Source: Clostridium tunisiense TJ (GTDB taxonomy: Bacteria > Bacillota > Clostridia > Clostridiales > Clostridiaceae). Taken from it: a stretch of 64,000 bases of DNA. Of this stretch, positions 28,494 to 37,687 are shown piece by piece. Below the pieces are notes generated by a model. It was not told the DNA's origin. It made no database searches and saw nothing but the letters and a program-made list of their open reading frames with translations. How positions within the stretch are numbered: the stretch's first letter is position 1; each line of letters starts with the position of its first letter. The position numbers and the translations under genes were made by a program. The DNA is taken from contig NZ_AMQH01000012.1 of the NCBI RefSeq assembly GCF_000300195.1, positions 124,001 to 188,000 of the forward strand. The letters are read 5' to 3'.

Positions 28494-29228
28494 ATGTCTG
28501 TAGCATACCATGTAGATGTAAAAACTGAAATTGTAAAAAAGTATCTACCATTAGTTAAATATATAGCTTCAAAGATTATAATTGGTAAGACAAAATATGT
28601 GGAATTTGAGGATTTGGTTAGTTATGGAATGCTTGGGCTTATGGATGCTTTGAGTAAGTTCGATGAAAGTAAGGGTATGAAGTTTTCAACTTATGCATCT
28701 ATAAGAATAAAAGGGGCCATGATAGATGAGTTAAGAAGAAATAGCCCAATTCCTAAAAGATCTATGGATAAATTAAACAGATATAATGAAGCAGTAGAAA
28801 CCTTACATAATAAGTTGCTTAGAGAACCAACAAATATTGAGATTGCAAATGAACTACAAATTACTTCAGAAGAAGTATCACAAGTTGAAGGTTATATTAA
28901 TTATATTTCTATGGTATCCTTAGATTCACTTTTATTTAGTGATGATGATGACGTTGCATTATTAAATTCTATTGAAGATACCAATAGTCCAAGCCCACAG
29001 AAAACCCTTGAAGAAAGAGAAATGAAAGAATACTTATACAAGGCTTTAGAAGTTTTAAGGGAAAAAGACAAGTTAATTCTAAACCTTTATTATTTCGAGG
29101 GGCTAACTTTAAAGCAAATTGGACAGATCTTAGAGGTGTCTGAATCTAGGGTGTGCCAATTGCATAGCAAGGCAATTATTAACTTAAGAAATGCTATTCA
29201 AAAACTTAAATATGATATTAATACATAG
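28494..29228 (+). CDS. fliA: RNA polymerase sigma-28 factor FliA (SigD)
   Basis: The 244-residue protein has sigma-70 region 2 (VEFEDLVSYGMLGLMDALSKFDESKGMKFSTYASIRIKGAMIDELR), region 3 and region 4 (LILNLYYFEGLTLKQIGQILEVSESRVCQLHSKAI), matching FliA/SigD/WhiG. It should transcribe late genes such as the flagellin at 4637. No flgM anti-sigma gene is seen in the window. ATG follows AGGAGG. Confidence 0.96.
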   Translation: MSVAYHVDVKTEIVKKYLPLVKYIASKIIIGKTKYVEFEDLVSYGMLGLMDALSKFDESKGMKFSTYASIRIKGAMIDELRRNSPIPKRSMDKLNRYNEAVETLHNKLLREPTNIEIANELQITSEEVSQVEGYINYISMVSLDSLLFSDDDDVALLNSIEDTNSPSPQKTLEEREMKEYLYKALEVLREKDKLILNLYYFEGLTLKQIGQILEVSESRVCQLHSKAIINLRNAIQKLKYDINT

Positions 29229-29242
29229 AAATAGGTGAACAC

Positions 29243-29899
29243 ATGTATATTTTACTTTTTCTTGTTGGAATTTTATTAGTTATTGTAAATTGGCGAGCAA
29301 TTACGAAAGAAAAAAAATCTTTTAAGGGTGTTTTTAATGACGCAACAATAAATTTACAAGATATAGATTTAAAAATTGGTGAAGTAAGAAGAGAATTTGC
29401 TGAAACCATTACTGAGCTACAAAGGGAAATTATTGACTTAAGAGAACAAGTAGAAAACCTTAAGAATGACGCTCCTAAGAAATTGGAAGTCCCCTATGAA
29501 AATCATGAGGAGCTTGGATTTAATTATGAAGTGGAAGAAACTATCAATAGTGAGTTACAGAAATTTTATAATAGGAATGCAGAAACTGAAGATATAAGTT
29601 ATAATAAAGATGAATTCTCAGTGATAGATCCTAATAGTATGGAAATAAAAGAACAAGTTTATGACAAACCTTCAGAAAACAAAGGGTTAGGAATTGAAGT
29701 TCAACAAAAAGACTCTTACAATCAAGTAAGTGATGATAATCAGCTAGAACAGGCTGAAGGGTTAGAAACAAGTAACAACTTAAAAATTGAAGATGTAAAA
29801 AACTTATTTAATCAAGGATTAACTTTAGATGAAATTGCAAAGAAGCTTAATATGGGAAAGGGTGAAGTCCTATTAATAAAAGATTTATATTTAAAGTAA
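29243..29899 (+). CDS. SwrB-like membrane-anchored coiled-coil protein
   Basis: A 218-residue protein with one N-terminal membrane segment (about residues 2-17), a coiled coil (about 35-75), an acidic linker and a C-terminal helix-turn-helix-like end (VKNLFNQGLTLDEIAKKLNMGKGEVLLIKDLYLK). The same architecture and position directly after the sigma factor are seen for SwrB of Bacillus subtilis, which promotes flagellar export assembly and sigma-D activity. Direct sequence similarity is limited to the C-terminal motif, so the equivalence is inference. Confidence 0.6.
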   Translation: MYILLFLVGILLVIVNWRAITKEKKSFKGVFNDATINLQDIDLKIGEVRREFAETITELQREIIDLREQVENLKNDAPKKLEVPYENHEELGFNYEVEETINSELQKFYNRNAETEDISYNKDEFSVIDPNSMEIKEQVYDKPSENKGLGIEVQQKDSYNQVSDDNQLEQAEGLETSNNLKIEDVKNLFNQGLTLDEIAKKLNMGKGEVLLIKDLYLK

Positions 29900-29904
29900 A
29901 AGAA

Positions 29905-30096
29905 TTGCTAGAAGTTTTAAGTGATAAAAAGATTTTATTAGGTATTGGGATTGGAATATTAATTGGTTCCTTTTTTTCCCTTTCAAGTGGAATCAGTTAC
30001 AGCCTTAGTGATGGACAAGTAGAACTAAGGGCGAGAAAGCTTGGTATGAAATATCCAGAAGAAATCAGGGTAATGATTAAGGATGAGGTGAAATAA
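29905..30096 (+). CDS. Small single-pass membrane protein
   Basis: A 63-residue frame with a TTG start, a glycine-rich membrane segment (LLGIGIGILIGSFFSLSSG) and a short tail ELRARKLGMKYPEEIRVMI. The tail resembles the short segment found in small proteins annotated as MltG/YceG-like (xRAxxLGMxYPxE), but the catalytic domain is absent. The ribosome site is weak. The frame ends by overlapping the flgF start, which supports it being translated. Function unknown. Confidence 0.6.
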   Translation: MLEVLSDKKILLGIGIGILIGSFFSLSSGISYSLSDGQVELRARKLGMKYPEEIRVMIKDEVK

Positions 30097-30887
30097 TGAT
30101 AAGAGGATTATATTCAGCTGCTTCAGGTCTTATAACTAGTGAAGCAAAACAAAACGTTATAATGAATAATATTGCTAATGCGAATACATCAGGGTATAAG
30201 TCAGAAAATATCTCGATAAAAAGTTTTGATCAGGTAATGATATCTAATAGAGATAAAATGCAAGGGAATAGAAATGTAATTAATAATATAGGATATTTAA
30301 GCAATGGATCTGAAATTGATGAAAGAAATACTAATTTTTCTCAAGGGTTAGTGAAAGAAACAGGTATAAAGACCGATTTTGCCATTGAAGGAGAAGGATT
30401 TTTCGTAGTACAGAGAAATGAAGTAGGCGGTACAAAAAATTATTACACAAGAGATGGACATTTTAATATTGATGGTAACGGCTATTTAGTAACAGTAAAT
30501 GGAGATCGAGTATTAGGGTATAACAATAATGGACAATTAGAGCCTGTATATGTAGGAAGTGGGAATATTTCTTGCTCAAAGGAAGGGGTTATCTCCGTAG
30601 ATGGAGCAAGAAGATCTCAAATAGCAGTGGCTGATTTTACAAAAAAAGATAATAAGTATGATAATCTTAATAAGGTTAGTGATAATCTATATGAAGGTGA
30701 AAATCCAATTTTAGCCACTAATTATTCAGTTAAACAAAGTTCCTTAGAGGCGGCAAATGTAGATATAATTAAAGAAATGTCTGACATGATGGCTGTGATG
30801 AGAAATTTTGAAAGTGATACTAAAGTTTTAAAGGCATTAGACGAAACACTAGGTAAGGCTGTTAACGAAATTGGAACTGTGAGATAA
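30096..30887 (+). CDS. flgF: Flagellar rod/hook-basal body protein FlgF (FlhO type)
   Basis: A 263-residue rod protein with MIRGLYSAASGLITSEAKQNVIMNNIANANTSGYKSENIS at the start, the central FAIEGEGFFVVQ motif and the end SSLEAANVDIIKEMSDMMAVMRNFESDTKVLKALD. It belongs to the FlgF/FlgG distal rod family. In Firmicutes the pair at this position is also named flhO-flhP. ATG follows GAGGTGAA and overlaps the stop of the small upstream gene. Confidence 0.88.
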   Translation: MIRGLYSAASGLITSEAKQNVIMNNIANANTSGYKSENISIKSFDQVMISNRDKMQGNRNVINNIGYLSNGSEIDERNTNFSQGLVKETGIKTDFAIEGEGFFVVQRNEVGGTKNYYTRDGHFNIDGNGYLVTVNGDRVLGYNNNGQLEPVYVGSGNISCSKEGVISVDGARRSQIAVADFTKKDNKYDNLNKVSDNLYEGENPILATNYSVKQSSLEAANVDIIKEMSDMMAVMRNFESDTKVLKALDETLGKAVNEIGTVR

Positions 30888-30906
30888 GTTTAAGGAGTGA
30901 AAAAAC

Positions 30907-31689
30907 ATGTATACACTTTTATACACTAATAGAAGTTCTATGGTGGCACAACAAAATAAGTTAGATGCTATTTCTAATAATATAGCTAATGTAAATACTG
31001 TAGGATATAAAAAAGTAAATGTTCAATTTCAGGATTTATATAATAACTCTTTACAGAGATTAGGATATCCAACTTCAGATGGTGCAACTAACCTTTATTC
31101 TGGAAGTGGAGTTAAGAGCACCATTGCTCTTAGGCAGTTTACTCAAGGAAGTTTTAAGGAAACAGGAGCTAGTACTGACTTAGCCATCGATGGGAAAGGA
31201 TTTTTTAGGGTCTATAAGCAGGATGGTACTGCCGCTTATACAAGAAATGGAAATTTTAAGCTTGATGCACAAGGCACTCTAGTAGATAATAATGGGTATA
31301 AATTAAGTGTTGTTAATGAGGCAGGAAATGAATTAAATCTTTCGGGAGAATTAAAACTTAAAGAAGGTAGTTTTGATATAGATCAGCATGGAAATTTAAT
31401 GATTAAAAATGGTGATAACTTCTTTAAAGTAGGTGAAGTAAGAACTTATGACTCTGTAGGTGGAGATGGATTACTTTCTACTGGAGAAAGTTTGTATATT
31501 CCACGAGAAAATGTTGACATGGTTGAAGTAGAGGATAGAAACATACTTCAAGGTTACTTAGAGAATTCTAATGTGGATATAGGCCAAGAGATGACTGACA
31601 TGATATTAACTCAAAGGGCTTTTCAGCTAAGTTCTACAGGATTAAAAACCGTAGATGAAATGTGGCATATGGTGAATAGTTTAAGATAG
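30907..31689 (+). CDS. flgG: Flagellar distal rod protein FlgG (FlhP type)
   Basis: A 260-residue paralogue of the preceding gene, with YTLLYTNRSSMVAQQNKLDAISNNIANVNTVGYKKVNVQFQDL, LAIDGKGFFRVYKQDG and the end NSNVDIGQEMTDMILTQRAFQLSSTGLKTVDEMWHMVNSLR. It builds the distal rod. Exact flgF/flgG naming between the two is by order only. It is the last gene of the long operon, followed by a terminator. Confidence 0.9.
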   Translation: MYTLLYTNRSSMVAQQNKLDAISNNIANVNTVGYKKVNVQFQDLYNNSLQRLGYPTSDGATNLYSGSGVKSTIALRQFTQGSFKETGASTDLAIDGKGFFRVYKQDGTAAYTRNGNFKLDAQGTLVDNNGYKLSVVNEAGNELNLSGELKLKEGSFDIDQHGNLMIKNGDNFFKVGEVRTYDSVGGDGLLSTGESLYIPRENVDMVEVEDRNILQGYLENSNVDIGQEMTDMILTQRAFQLSSTGLKTVDEMWHMVNSLR

Positions 31690-31824
31690 TGATTATGCGT
31701 ACTAAGGCATAGATAGTACATTAGTAGTTTAAATAAAATTACTTCATGCAAAGTTATTACTATTTCAATGCACACAAATCATATTTAGGAAATTTAATCA
31801 AAAGTACATAAATTTTATAATATT

Positions 31825-31864
31825 AACTCATATATAGGTGTTTAGCCCTTATATGAGTTTTTTA
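31825..31864 (+). terminator. Terminator of the main flagellar operon
   Basis: AACTCATATA (31825-31834) pairs perfectly with TATATGAGTT (31850-31859), followed by a run of Ts. It lies about 135 bases after the flgG stop. Confidence 0.9.
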
Positions 31865-32180
31865 TTTATAATTTTTCTTATGCATCAATTAAGCATGGCG
31901 TAAAAATATATCTTTATAATATATATTCTTAAATACAATAAGAAATAAATGGCTAGTAAAATTATATAATCACTGTTGTTAGATTTAGTTATAAAGAGGA
32001 GAAAAGTATTTAAAAGCCCTTTAGTAATTACTCAAAGGCATAAGAATTTTTACATTCTAAAGAATTTATTAATCACATATAATAGGGTATAAAAACTTAA
32101 CAACTCAAAGAAGTGAGTTTTTAAGAATCAGTGCAATTTCAAAAGTTTATATACTAGAATTATTAGTGGGGAGGAAAGCT
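31865..32180. other. Intergenic region after the flagellar operon
   Basis: About 315 AT-rich bases with no credible gene. It must contain the promoter of the membrane protein gene at 32181, but I cannot choose one. A short imperfect palindrome CCTTTAGTAATTACTCAAAGG lies near 32018-32038. Confidence 0.4.
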
Positions 32181-32966
32181 ATGGGAGTTGGATACCTTTT
32201 TGGATGCTTAATTAGTGTAGTGCTGTGGAGAGTGGATAGGCATTTCATATTTGAAAATTTAAATAGGTTTTTAATAGCAAAACTCAAGAGAAAGGCAATT
32301 TGTAATTTAGTTTATTTGATTTTTATTCCATTAGTAGGTATGGTGATAACTTTAATTCACAATAAAGAATTAGAAAATCTAATTGTAGCATTTATAGTTA
32401 TTGAAATTAGTAGTAGCGAAAGAAAAACTCTTATAAATAAGGTAGGGGATAAAAGGCATTTTTATGATGCCTTATCAATAATATCAAGATCTTTAGTTTG
32501 TGGATTCATTGCACCAATATTTTATATAATGCTGGCAGGTAACATTGGAGGTATAGTTTTTACTTTGATTTACTATGTTAGCTTTCATAGCAATATATAT
32601 AAAATACTCAATAATGTATTAAATATTATCCCAGCTATAATAGCACTATTAATACTCTACATTATATATGTGCCAAGAAATAGAACCTTTAAGATTAGCT
32701 TTAGAGGAGATTTCGTTAGCAATATTTTTCATGATCCTCTGTTAAATGTTTATATTATGGCAGCGTATATTGAAGCTGTTAATTTTTATTATTATGTTGA
32801 GAGGAAAAATGTTCATTACTTAAAAAGTTATGGGGCTTATACTAATAAAATTGACGATATAGTTTTAAAGGACTATTTATCCTTAATATATAGTATATGC
32901 TTTGTTATATTTATAGCCTTCTGGATCTACCAAGCAGAAATAATTAGCTTTTTAATAAAGCAGTGA
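32181..32966 (+). CDS. Membrane protein, degenerate relative of CbiB/CobD
   Basis: ATG at 32181 is chosen because GGGGAGG lies six bases before it. The 261-residue protein has about six hydrophobic segments. Several stretches line up in order with CbiB/CobD (adenosylcobinamide-phosphate synthase): LVCGFIAPIFYIMLAG with VDGIIAPLFFLFLGG, NNVLNIIPAIIALLIL with DDVANYLPARLSWLLL, and HDPLLNVYIMAAYIEA with SSPNCAWSEACVAGAL. The conserved polar residues of that family (VGRDT, ENTVDG, NTLDSMVGY, SPN) are changed or missing, so catalysis is unlikely. No other cobalamin gene is near. Homology was judged by eye. Confidence 0.7.
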   Translation: MGVGYLFGCLISVVLWRVDRHFIFENLNRFLIAKLKRKAICNLVYLIFIPLVGMVITLIHNKELENLIVAFIVIEISSSERKTLINKVGDKRHFYDALSIISRSLVCGFIAPIFYIMLAGNIGGIVFTLIYYVSFHSNIYKILNNVLNIIPAIIALLILYIIYVPRNRTFKISFRGDFVSNIFHDPLLNVYIMAAYIEAVNFYYYVERKNVHYLKSYGAYTNKIDDIVLKDYLSLIYSICFVIFIAFWIYQAEIISFLIKQ

Positions 32967-32993
32967 ATACCCAGAAGGATTTTCACTGCTTTA
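32955..32993. terminator. Bidirectional terminator between convergent genes
   Basis: TAAAGCAGTGAA (32956-32967) pairs perfectly with TTCACTGCTTTA (32982-32993). It spans the end of the plus-strand membrane gene and lies before the stop of the minus-strand pyrophosphatase. Confidence 0.8.
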
Positions 32994-33005
32994 TGTTAAC
33001 TTTTA

Positions 33006-34649
33006 TTATTTAGATTGATTAATTACCTCAGTAATTGGAGGAATAACTTGTTTTTTTCTAGAAACAATACCATCCAAGAAAACAGTATCGTTCTTTGACT
33101 TAACATTAAAGGCTCTATAGAATAATTCCTTATGTTCTCCAGCAGCAATAAACAACGAGCTACTACTAAATATGTCTGTGATCATTAAAAGCATTATATC
33201 AAAGCCATTTGAGGAAGCCTTTCTATTCATAAGAGCTTTTAAATCTTCAATCATTGGGTTAAATCCTTCAATATAAGTGGTAGTTACTTGAGAAACTCCA
33301 ACTTTATAATTATTAATAGCGAAGGTTTTAAAATCCTGATATAGAATTTCTTTAGCAGTTTTTCCTTCAAGAGAAGTTCCAGCTTTAAACATTTCTTTAG
33401 CAAAATCCTCTATATTTAAGTTGGCAATTTCAGCCAATCTCTTAAGGGTTATTTCATCAACTAAGGTAGCTGTAGGAGACTTTAATAATAAAGTATCTGA
33501 TATAATTGCAGCACACAAAAGTCCCGCAATTTGCTTGCTTGGTCTAATACCATTTTCAAAGAATATTGATGCTACAATAGTTGAAGTACTTCCAACAGGC
33601 TCATTTCTAAAATAGATTGGCAGTCCAGTTTGAATGTCTGCAATTCTATGATGATCAAGGATTTCCAAAACATCTGCCTCTTCAAGTCCAGCAACAGATT
33701 GAGCTTTTTCATTATGATCAACTAAAATAACCTTTTTTCTATTTTGTGTAATTAAGTGATATCTTGAAATACTACCGATTACCTTACCACTTTCATCTAA
33801 AACAGGATAACTTCTATACCTAGTTTCTAGCATAATATCTTTAATATCTTCAATAAAATCATTGGTATCAAAGGATATTACATTATTTTTAGTCATTACA
33901 AAGCTGATTGGAATACTTTGTGGGATAAGACGTGCAGCAGTAAAGGAGTCATAAGGAGTTGTTATTACAGAGCAACCTTTTTCCTTAGCTATGTCTATAG
34001 TAGTATTAGAAGGGACGCTACTACCACAAATTATCATTAGTTTTGCCTGCTTTTCTATAATAAACTTTTGAGTATCCTCTCTATCACCACAAATTACAAT
34101 ATCTCCTGCTTCTATTATAGTTTTATCATAGTCAGGTGCCATGGTGGAAACTACTACTTTACCTGTAAGATTTAGTGTTTCTTCAGATAAATATACAATC
34201 TTTCCTGAAAGAGTTTCAAGGATATTATTTATAGTAGTATTACTCTTAGCTAGGATATAGTTATCCCAAATATCTAGGTAACTAGAGGCTAAGTTTGAAA
34301 CGGAAACTATTCCCCATAGTCTATCGTTTGAATCAATGACAGGTAAGGTTTTAATGTTATTTTTTTTCATTATGGACCAAGCCATTTTCAATGATATGTC
34401 TGGAGCTATAGGTGCCACAGTATCAATATCTAAATCTGCAACTTGAGTTTTTACAGTTTGAACTAATTGAGGTGGTTCCACACCAAAATAATTTAATATA
34501 AATGCGGTTTCGCTATTTATTTCTCCAAGTCTAATGGGAACGGCAGGAATTTTTTGAGTTTTATTTTTAAACTCAGCATAGGCTATTGCAGAGCAAATAG
34601 AATCTGAATCAGGATTTCTATGACCTGTAATATATATAGTATTTTTCAT
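33006..34649 (-). CDS. Manganese-dependent inorganic pyrophosphatase with CBS and DRTGG domains
   Basis: The 547-residue family II pyrophosphatase hydrolyses PPi to phosphate. N-terminal metal ligands are in ITGHRNPDSDSI and the DHH motif is in EILDHHRIADIQTG. Between them lie two CBS domains (about residues 70-125 and 245-300) with a DRTGG domain inserted, an architecture characterised in the Clostridium perfringens enzyme, where adenine nucleotides regulate activity. A C-terminal DHHA2 domain completes the fold. The second ATG (34649) is chosen because AGGAGG is seven bases before it and only one base before the first ATG. Confidence 0.95.
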   Translation of the reverse strand: MKNTIYITGHRNPDSDSICSAIAYAEFKNKTQKIPAVPIRLGEINSETAFILNYFGVEPPQLVQTVKTQVADLDIDTVAPIAPDISLKMAWSIMKKNNIKTLPVIDSNDRLWGIVSVSNLASSYLDIWDNYILAKSNTTINNILETLSGKIVYLSEETLNLTGKVVVSTMAPDYDKTIIEAGDIVICGDREDTQKFIIEKQAKLMIICGSSVPSNTTIDIAKEKGCSVITTPYDSFTAARLIPQSIPISFVMTKNNVISFDTNDFIEDIKDIMLETRYRSYPVLDESGKVIGSISRYHLITQNRKKVILVDHNEKAQSVAGLEEADVLEILDHHRIADIQTGLPIYFRNEPVGSTSTIVASIFFENGIRPSKQIAGLLCAAIISDTLLLKSPTATLVDEITLKRLAEIANLNIEDFAKEMFKAGTSLEGKTAKEILYQDFKTFAINNYKVGVSQVTTTYIEGFNPMIEDLKALMNRKASSNGFDIMLLMITDIFSSSSLFIAAGEHKELFYRAFNVKSKNDTVFLDGIVSRKKQVIPPITEVINQSK

Positions 34650-35126
34650 TTGCATACCTCCTTGTTTACTAATTCCAAGTTATATACATAGTATTTTATA
34701 GTGTAATTATTACCATGTCAATGAAACTATTGGTACTAACAAGATTTCCAGGTAGATATAAACAGTTTTTTTGTTATCACTGCACAAGTCTCTCTAAAAA
34801 TTTATTGCATGTTATAGGGTTCCTTAGGTAAAGATTAATTTGCTCATGATGAATTTCAGTCATCATGAATAAATGAACCTTGAAAACGCCTTAGGGAGCC
34901 AATATGGGATTTATATGTAAGTTGAGTTTTGAATTTAGTTTCCTACATGACATAAGGAATATAAATTAATCTTATAGCTTTGGCCTTCATATAATTTCTT
35001 TAGGGTAATTTCTCTTAAGGAATATACTAAGAAGCTAGTACATATATTTTATGGAAAGGCATCTATTTGGCCATGCATAAGAACTAATATATAAGATGCT
35101 AATTTTTATAAAAAGGGGGAAAAAGT
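34650..35126. other. Intergenic region containing repeat R2 copy A
   Basis: About 480 bases between divergent genes. The minus-strand ribosome site of the pyrophosphatase is at its left end. A stem-forming repeat lies at 34813-34943. The right part has no gene and carries the promoter and the AGGGGGA ribosome site of the P-ATPase. I saw no yybP-ykoY manganese or other known riboswitch core. Confidence 0.5.
34813..34943 (+). repeat. Dispersed stem-loop repeat R2, copy A
   Basis: GGTTCCTTAGG (34818-34828) pairs with CCTTAGGGAGCC (34889-34900) using some G-U pairs. Inside it CATGATGA (34845-34852) pairs perfectly with TCATCATG (34860-34867) over a seven-base loop. The same block, including ATAGGGTTCCTTA and CATGATGAATTTCA, recurs in inverse orientation at 60442-60562. 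It lies in the leader region of the P-ATPase gene. Confidence 0.75.
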
Positions 35127-37673
35127 GTGAGAGCTAAAGAATACAGAGGACTTACTAATGAAGAAGTTGAAAGAAAGTTAAAAGAACATGGGCTTAATGT
35201 ATTAGCAAACAAAGAAAAAATTTCAGCTATGAAGATTTTTCTTTCACAGTTTAATGATTTAATTATATGGATATTAATTGCTGCTACATTAATCTCAGGA
35301 ATAATGGGGGACAAGGCTGATGCAATAACTATCCTTATCATTGTATTTATGAATGCAATTTTAGGTTTTGTTCAGGAGTTTAAAACTGAAAAATCTTTAG
35401 AGGCTTTAAAGGAGCTTGCATCTCCTACAGCAAAGGTAATTAGAAATGGTAGAATTGAAATAATCAACTCCATTTACCTAGTACCAGGGGATTTAATAGT
35501 CTTAGAAAGTGGAGATAGAGTTCCAGCAGATTGTATATTAGTAGAGAACAACAATGTAATGGTAGATGAATCCTTACTAACAGGAGAGTCAGTAGGGGTT
35601 TTTAAAAGTAGTGAAGATGATAACTGTCATATGTACATGGGGACTATAGTGCTTACGGGAAAAGGAAAGGCAAAGGTTTATTCTACAGGAATGAATACTG
35701 AAATGGGTAGAATTGCTGATATGCTTGGTAATATTGAGGATGAAGCCTCACCATTAAAGGAGAGATTGAATTCCCTTGGTAGAATACTTGTGGTACTATG
35801 CCTATCAATTTGCGCCTTAGTAACTGTTTTAGGTATATGGCGTGGGCAAAATGCCTATGAAATGTTTTTGTCTGGAGTTAGTTTGGCTGTAGCAGCAATT
35901 CCAGAGGGTCTATCAGCTATTGTTACAGTAGCATTAGCTCTTGGTGTTTCTAGAATGTTAAGCAGAAATGCCTTAGTTAGAAAACTTCCTGCAGTTGAAA
36001 CTCTAGGTTGTACTTCCGTAATTTGTAGTGATAAAACAGGAACTTTGACCGAAAATAAAATGACTGTGAAAGCTTTACTTTATGATGGTAAAATTCATAA
36101 TATAGATGGTGGAAAAGACTATGAAAATGATATGCTTAAGAAAATATTTACTTATTGCAATGACTGTAATTATGATTTTACTAATAGCGCTGTAGACAAG
36201 GCATTAATGGGAGATCCAACAGAAACAGCACTAATTAAAGCCTTTTTCAATAAAACTAGAGATATAGAAAAGTTTGTATCCTCTTCTGAAAGAGTTTACG
36301 ATATACAATTTAATTCTACAAGAAAAATGATGACTGTTATTATGAAGGACAGTAGAGATAAAGAAATCTGCTATGTTAAGGGTGCACCTGAAAGAGTACT
36401 AGAAAGATGCTCTCATATTCTAATAAATGGAAGAGTTGAAACCCTAACACCGGCTTACAGAAAGAGTGTAGAGAAATTTATAGATGATATGTCCTTTAGA
36501 GCACTTCGCTGCATTGCAGGGGCCTATAAAGAAAATCATTTAGTAAAGAGTGAAAGAGTGGAAAGTGATTTAATTTTTGTTGGGGTTGCAGGAATCATCG
36601 ATCCACCAAGAAAAGAAGTTAAGGATGCAGTTTTAGAATGCAAAATTGCTGGTATTAAGCCCGTAATGATTACTGGAGACCATAAAAATACTGCTTTTGC
36701 AATTGGGAAGGAGCTAGATATATGTTCTGATGCCTCAGAAGTTATAACTGGAGCAGAGCTTGATAATCTAAGTGATAAAGAGTTAAATAATAGTATAGAT
36801 AAATACAGAATTTTTGCTAGGGTAAGCCCTAAACATAAGTTAAGAATAGTTAAAGCCTTTAAAGCTAAAAATAAAATTGTAGCTATGACTGGTGATGGGG
36901 TAAATGATGCCCCAGCAGTTAAGGAAGCTGACATTGGTATAGCTATGGGGGTATCAGGTACAGATGTGACCAAAGAAGCTGCCTCAATGATTCTTTTAGA
37001 TGATAACTTTGCAACTATAGTAGCAGCAGTTGAAGAGGGAAGAGTTATATATGATAACATTAGGAAATTTATAAGGTATCTATTATCTTGTAACCTTGGA
37101 GAAGTATTAACTATGTTTTTAGCATCTCTCTTCTATTTAGAAGTACCTCTTCTACCAATTCAAATATTATTCGTAAACTTGGTAACAGATGGACTTCCAG
37201 CTATTGCTTTAGGCGTAGATCCAGCAGATAAGAATATTATGTATGAAAGACCAAGAGATAAGAATGAAGGCGTATTTTCAAGGGGATTAAAAGAGAAGAT
37301 TTTATTAAGAGGTTCATTAATAGGAATATGTACAGTACTTGCATTTTTAGTTGGCAAATACTATAGGTTTAACTTGGAAACCTGTAGAACCCTAGCTCTT
37401 GGAACCTTAATTTGCTCTCAATTAATTCATGTATTTGAATGTAGAAGTGAAAAACTATCTTTATTCGAAATAAATCCATTTAGCAATATGTACTTATTAG
37501 GGGCAGTGACTATTTCCATAGGAGCTTTAGTTTCTATTATGTATGTACCAACTTTCCAAGGAATATTCCACACCTCAGCTATTAACTTTGGGCAATGGAT
37601 GATAATTGTGTTCTTCTCTGGAATAATTTCCTTAATTAATAGTGTTTATATATTACTAAGCCATAAGCATTAA
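35127..37673 (+). CDS. P-type calcium-transporting ATPase (P2A type)
   Basis: The 848-residue cation pump has the N-terminal cation ATPase domain (GLTNEEVERKLKEHGLNVL), the TGES motif in SLLTGESV, PEGL in the ion pathway (AAIPEGLSAIVTVAL), the phosphorylation site DKTGTLT with Asp302, the KGAPE nucleotide-binding motif and the hinge GDGVNDAPA. This is the SERCA/PMR1-like group that exports calcium (or manganese) using ATP. GTG start after AGGGGGA. It is a stand-alone gene with a terminator after it and repeat R2 before it. Confidence 0.94.
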   Translation: MRAKEYRGLTNEEVERKLKEHGLNVLANKEKISAMKIFLSQFNDLIIWILIAATLISGIMGDKADAITILIIVFMNAILGFVQEFKTEKSLEALKELASPTAKVIRNGRIEIINSIYLVPGDLIVLESGDRVPADCILVENNNVMVDESLLTGESVGVFKSSEDDNCHMYMGTIVLTGKGKAKVYSTGMNTEMGRIADMLGNIEDEASPLKERLNSLGRILVVLCLSICALVTVLGIWRGQNAYEMFLSGVSLAVAAIPEGLSAIVTVALALGVSRMLSRNALVRKLPAVETLGCTSVICSDKTGTLTENKMTVKALLYDGKIHNIDGGKDYENDMLKKIFTYCNDCNYDFTNSAVDKALMGDPTETALIKAFFNKTRDIEKFVSSSERVYDIQFNSTRKMMTVIMKDSRDKEICYVKGAPERVLERCSHILINGRVETLTPAYRKSVEKFIDDMSFRALRCIAGAYKENHLVKSERVESDLIFVGVAGIIDPPRKEVKDAVLECKIAGIKPVMITGDHKNTAFAIGKELDICSDASEVITGAELDNLSDKELNNSIDKYRIFARVSPKHKLRIVKAFKAKNKIVAMTGDGVNDAPAVKEADIGIAMGVSGTDVTKEAASMILLDDNFATIVAAVEEGRVIYDNIRKFIRYLLSCNLGEVLTMFLASLFYLEVPLLPIQILFVNLVTDGLPAIALGVDPADKNIMYERPRDKNEGVFSRGLKEKILLRGSLIGICTVLAFLVGKYYRFNLETCRTLALGTLICSQLIHVFECRSEKLSLFEINPFSNMYLLGAVTISIGALVSIMYVPTFQGIFHTSAINFGQWMIIVFFSGIISLINSVYILLSHKH

Positions 37674-37687
37674 AATATTTAAATAAA

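Noticed and set aside
34650..35126. Metal riboswitch before the P-type ATPase
   Set aside because: The stem-loop found here recurs in opposite orientation before aroA and lacks known riboswitch cores; it is better described as repeat R2.
36536..37060. 174-codon minus-strand frame inside the P-ATPase gene
   Set aside because: The plus-strand frame carries all P-ATPase motifs across this stretch; the antisense frame is a shadow.
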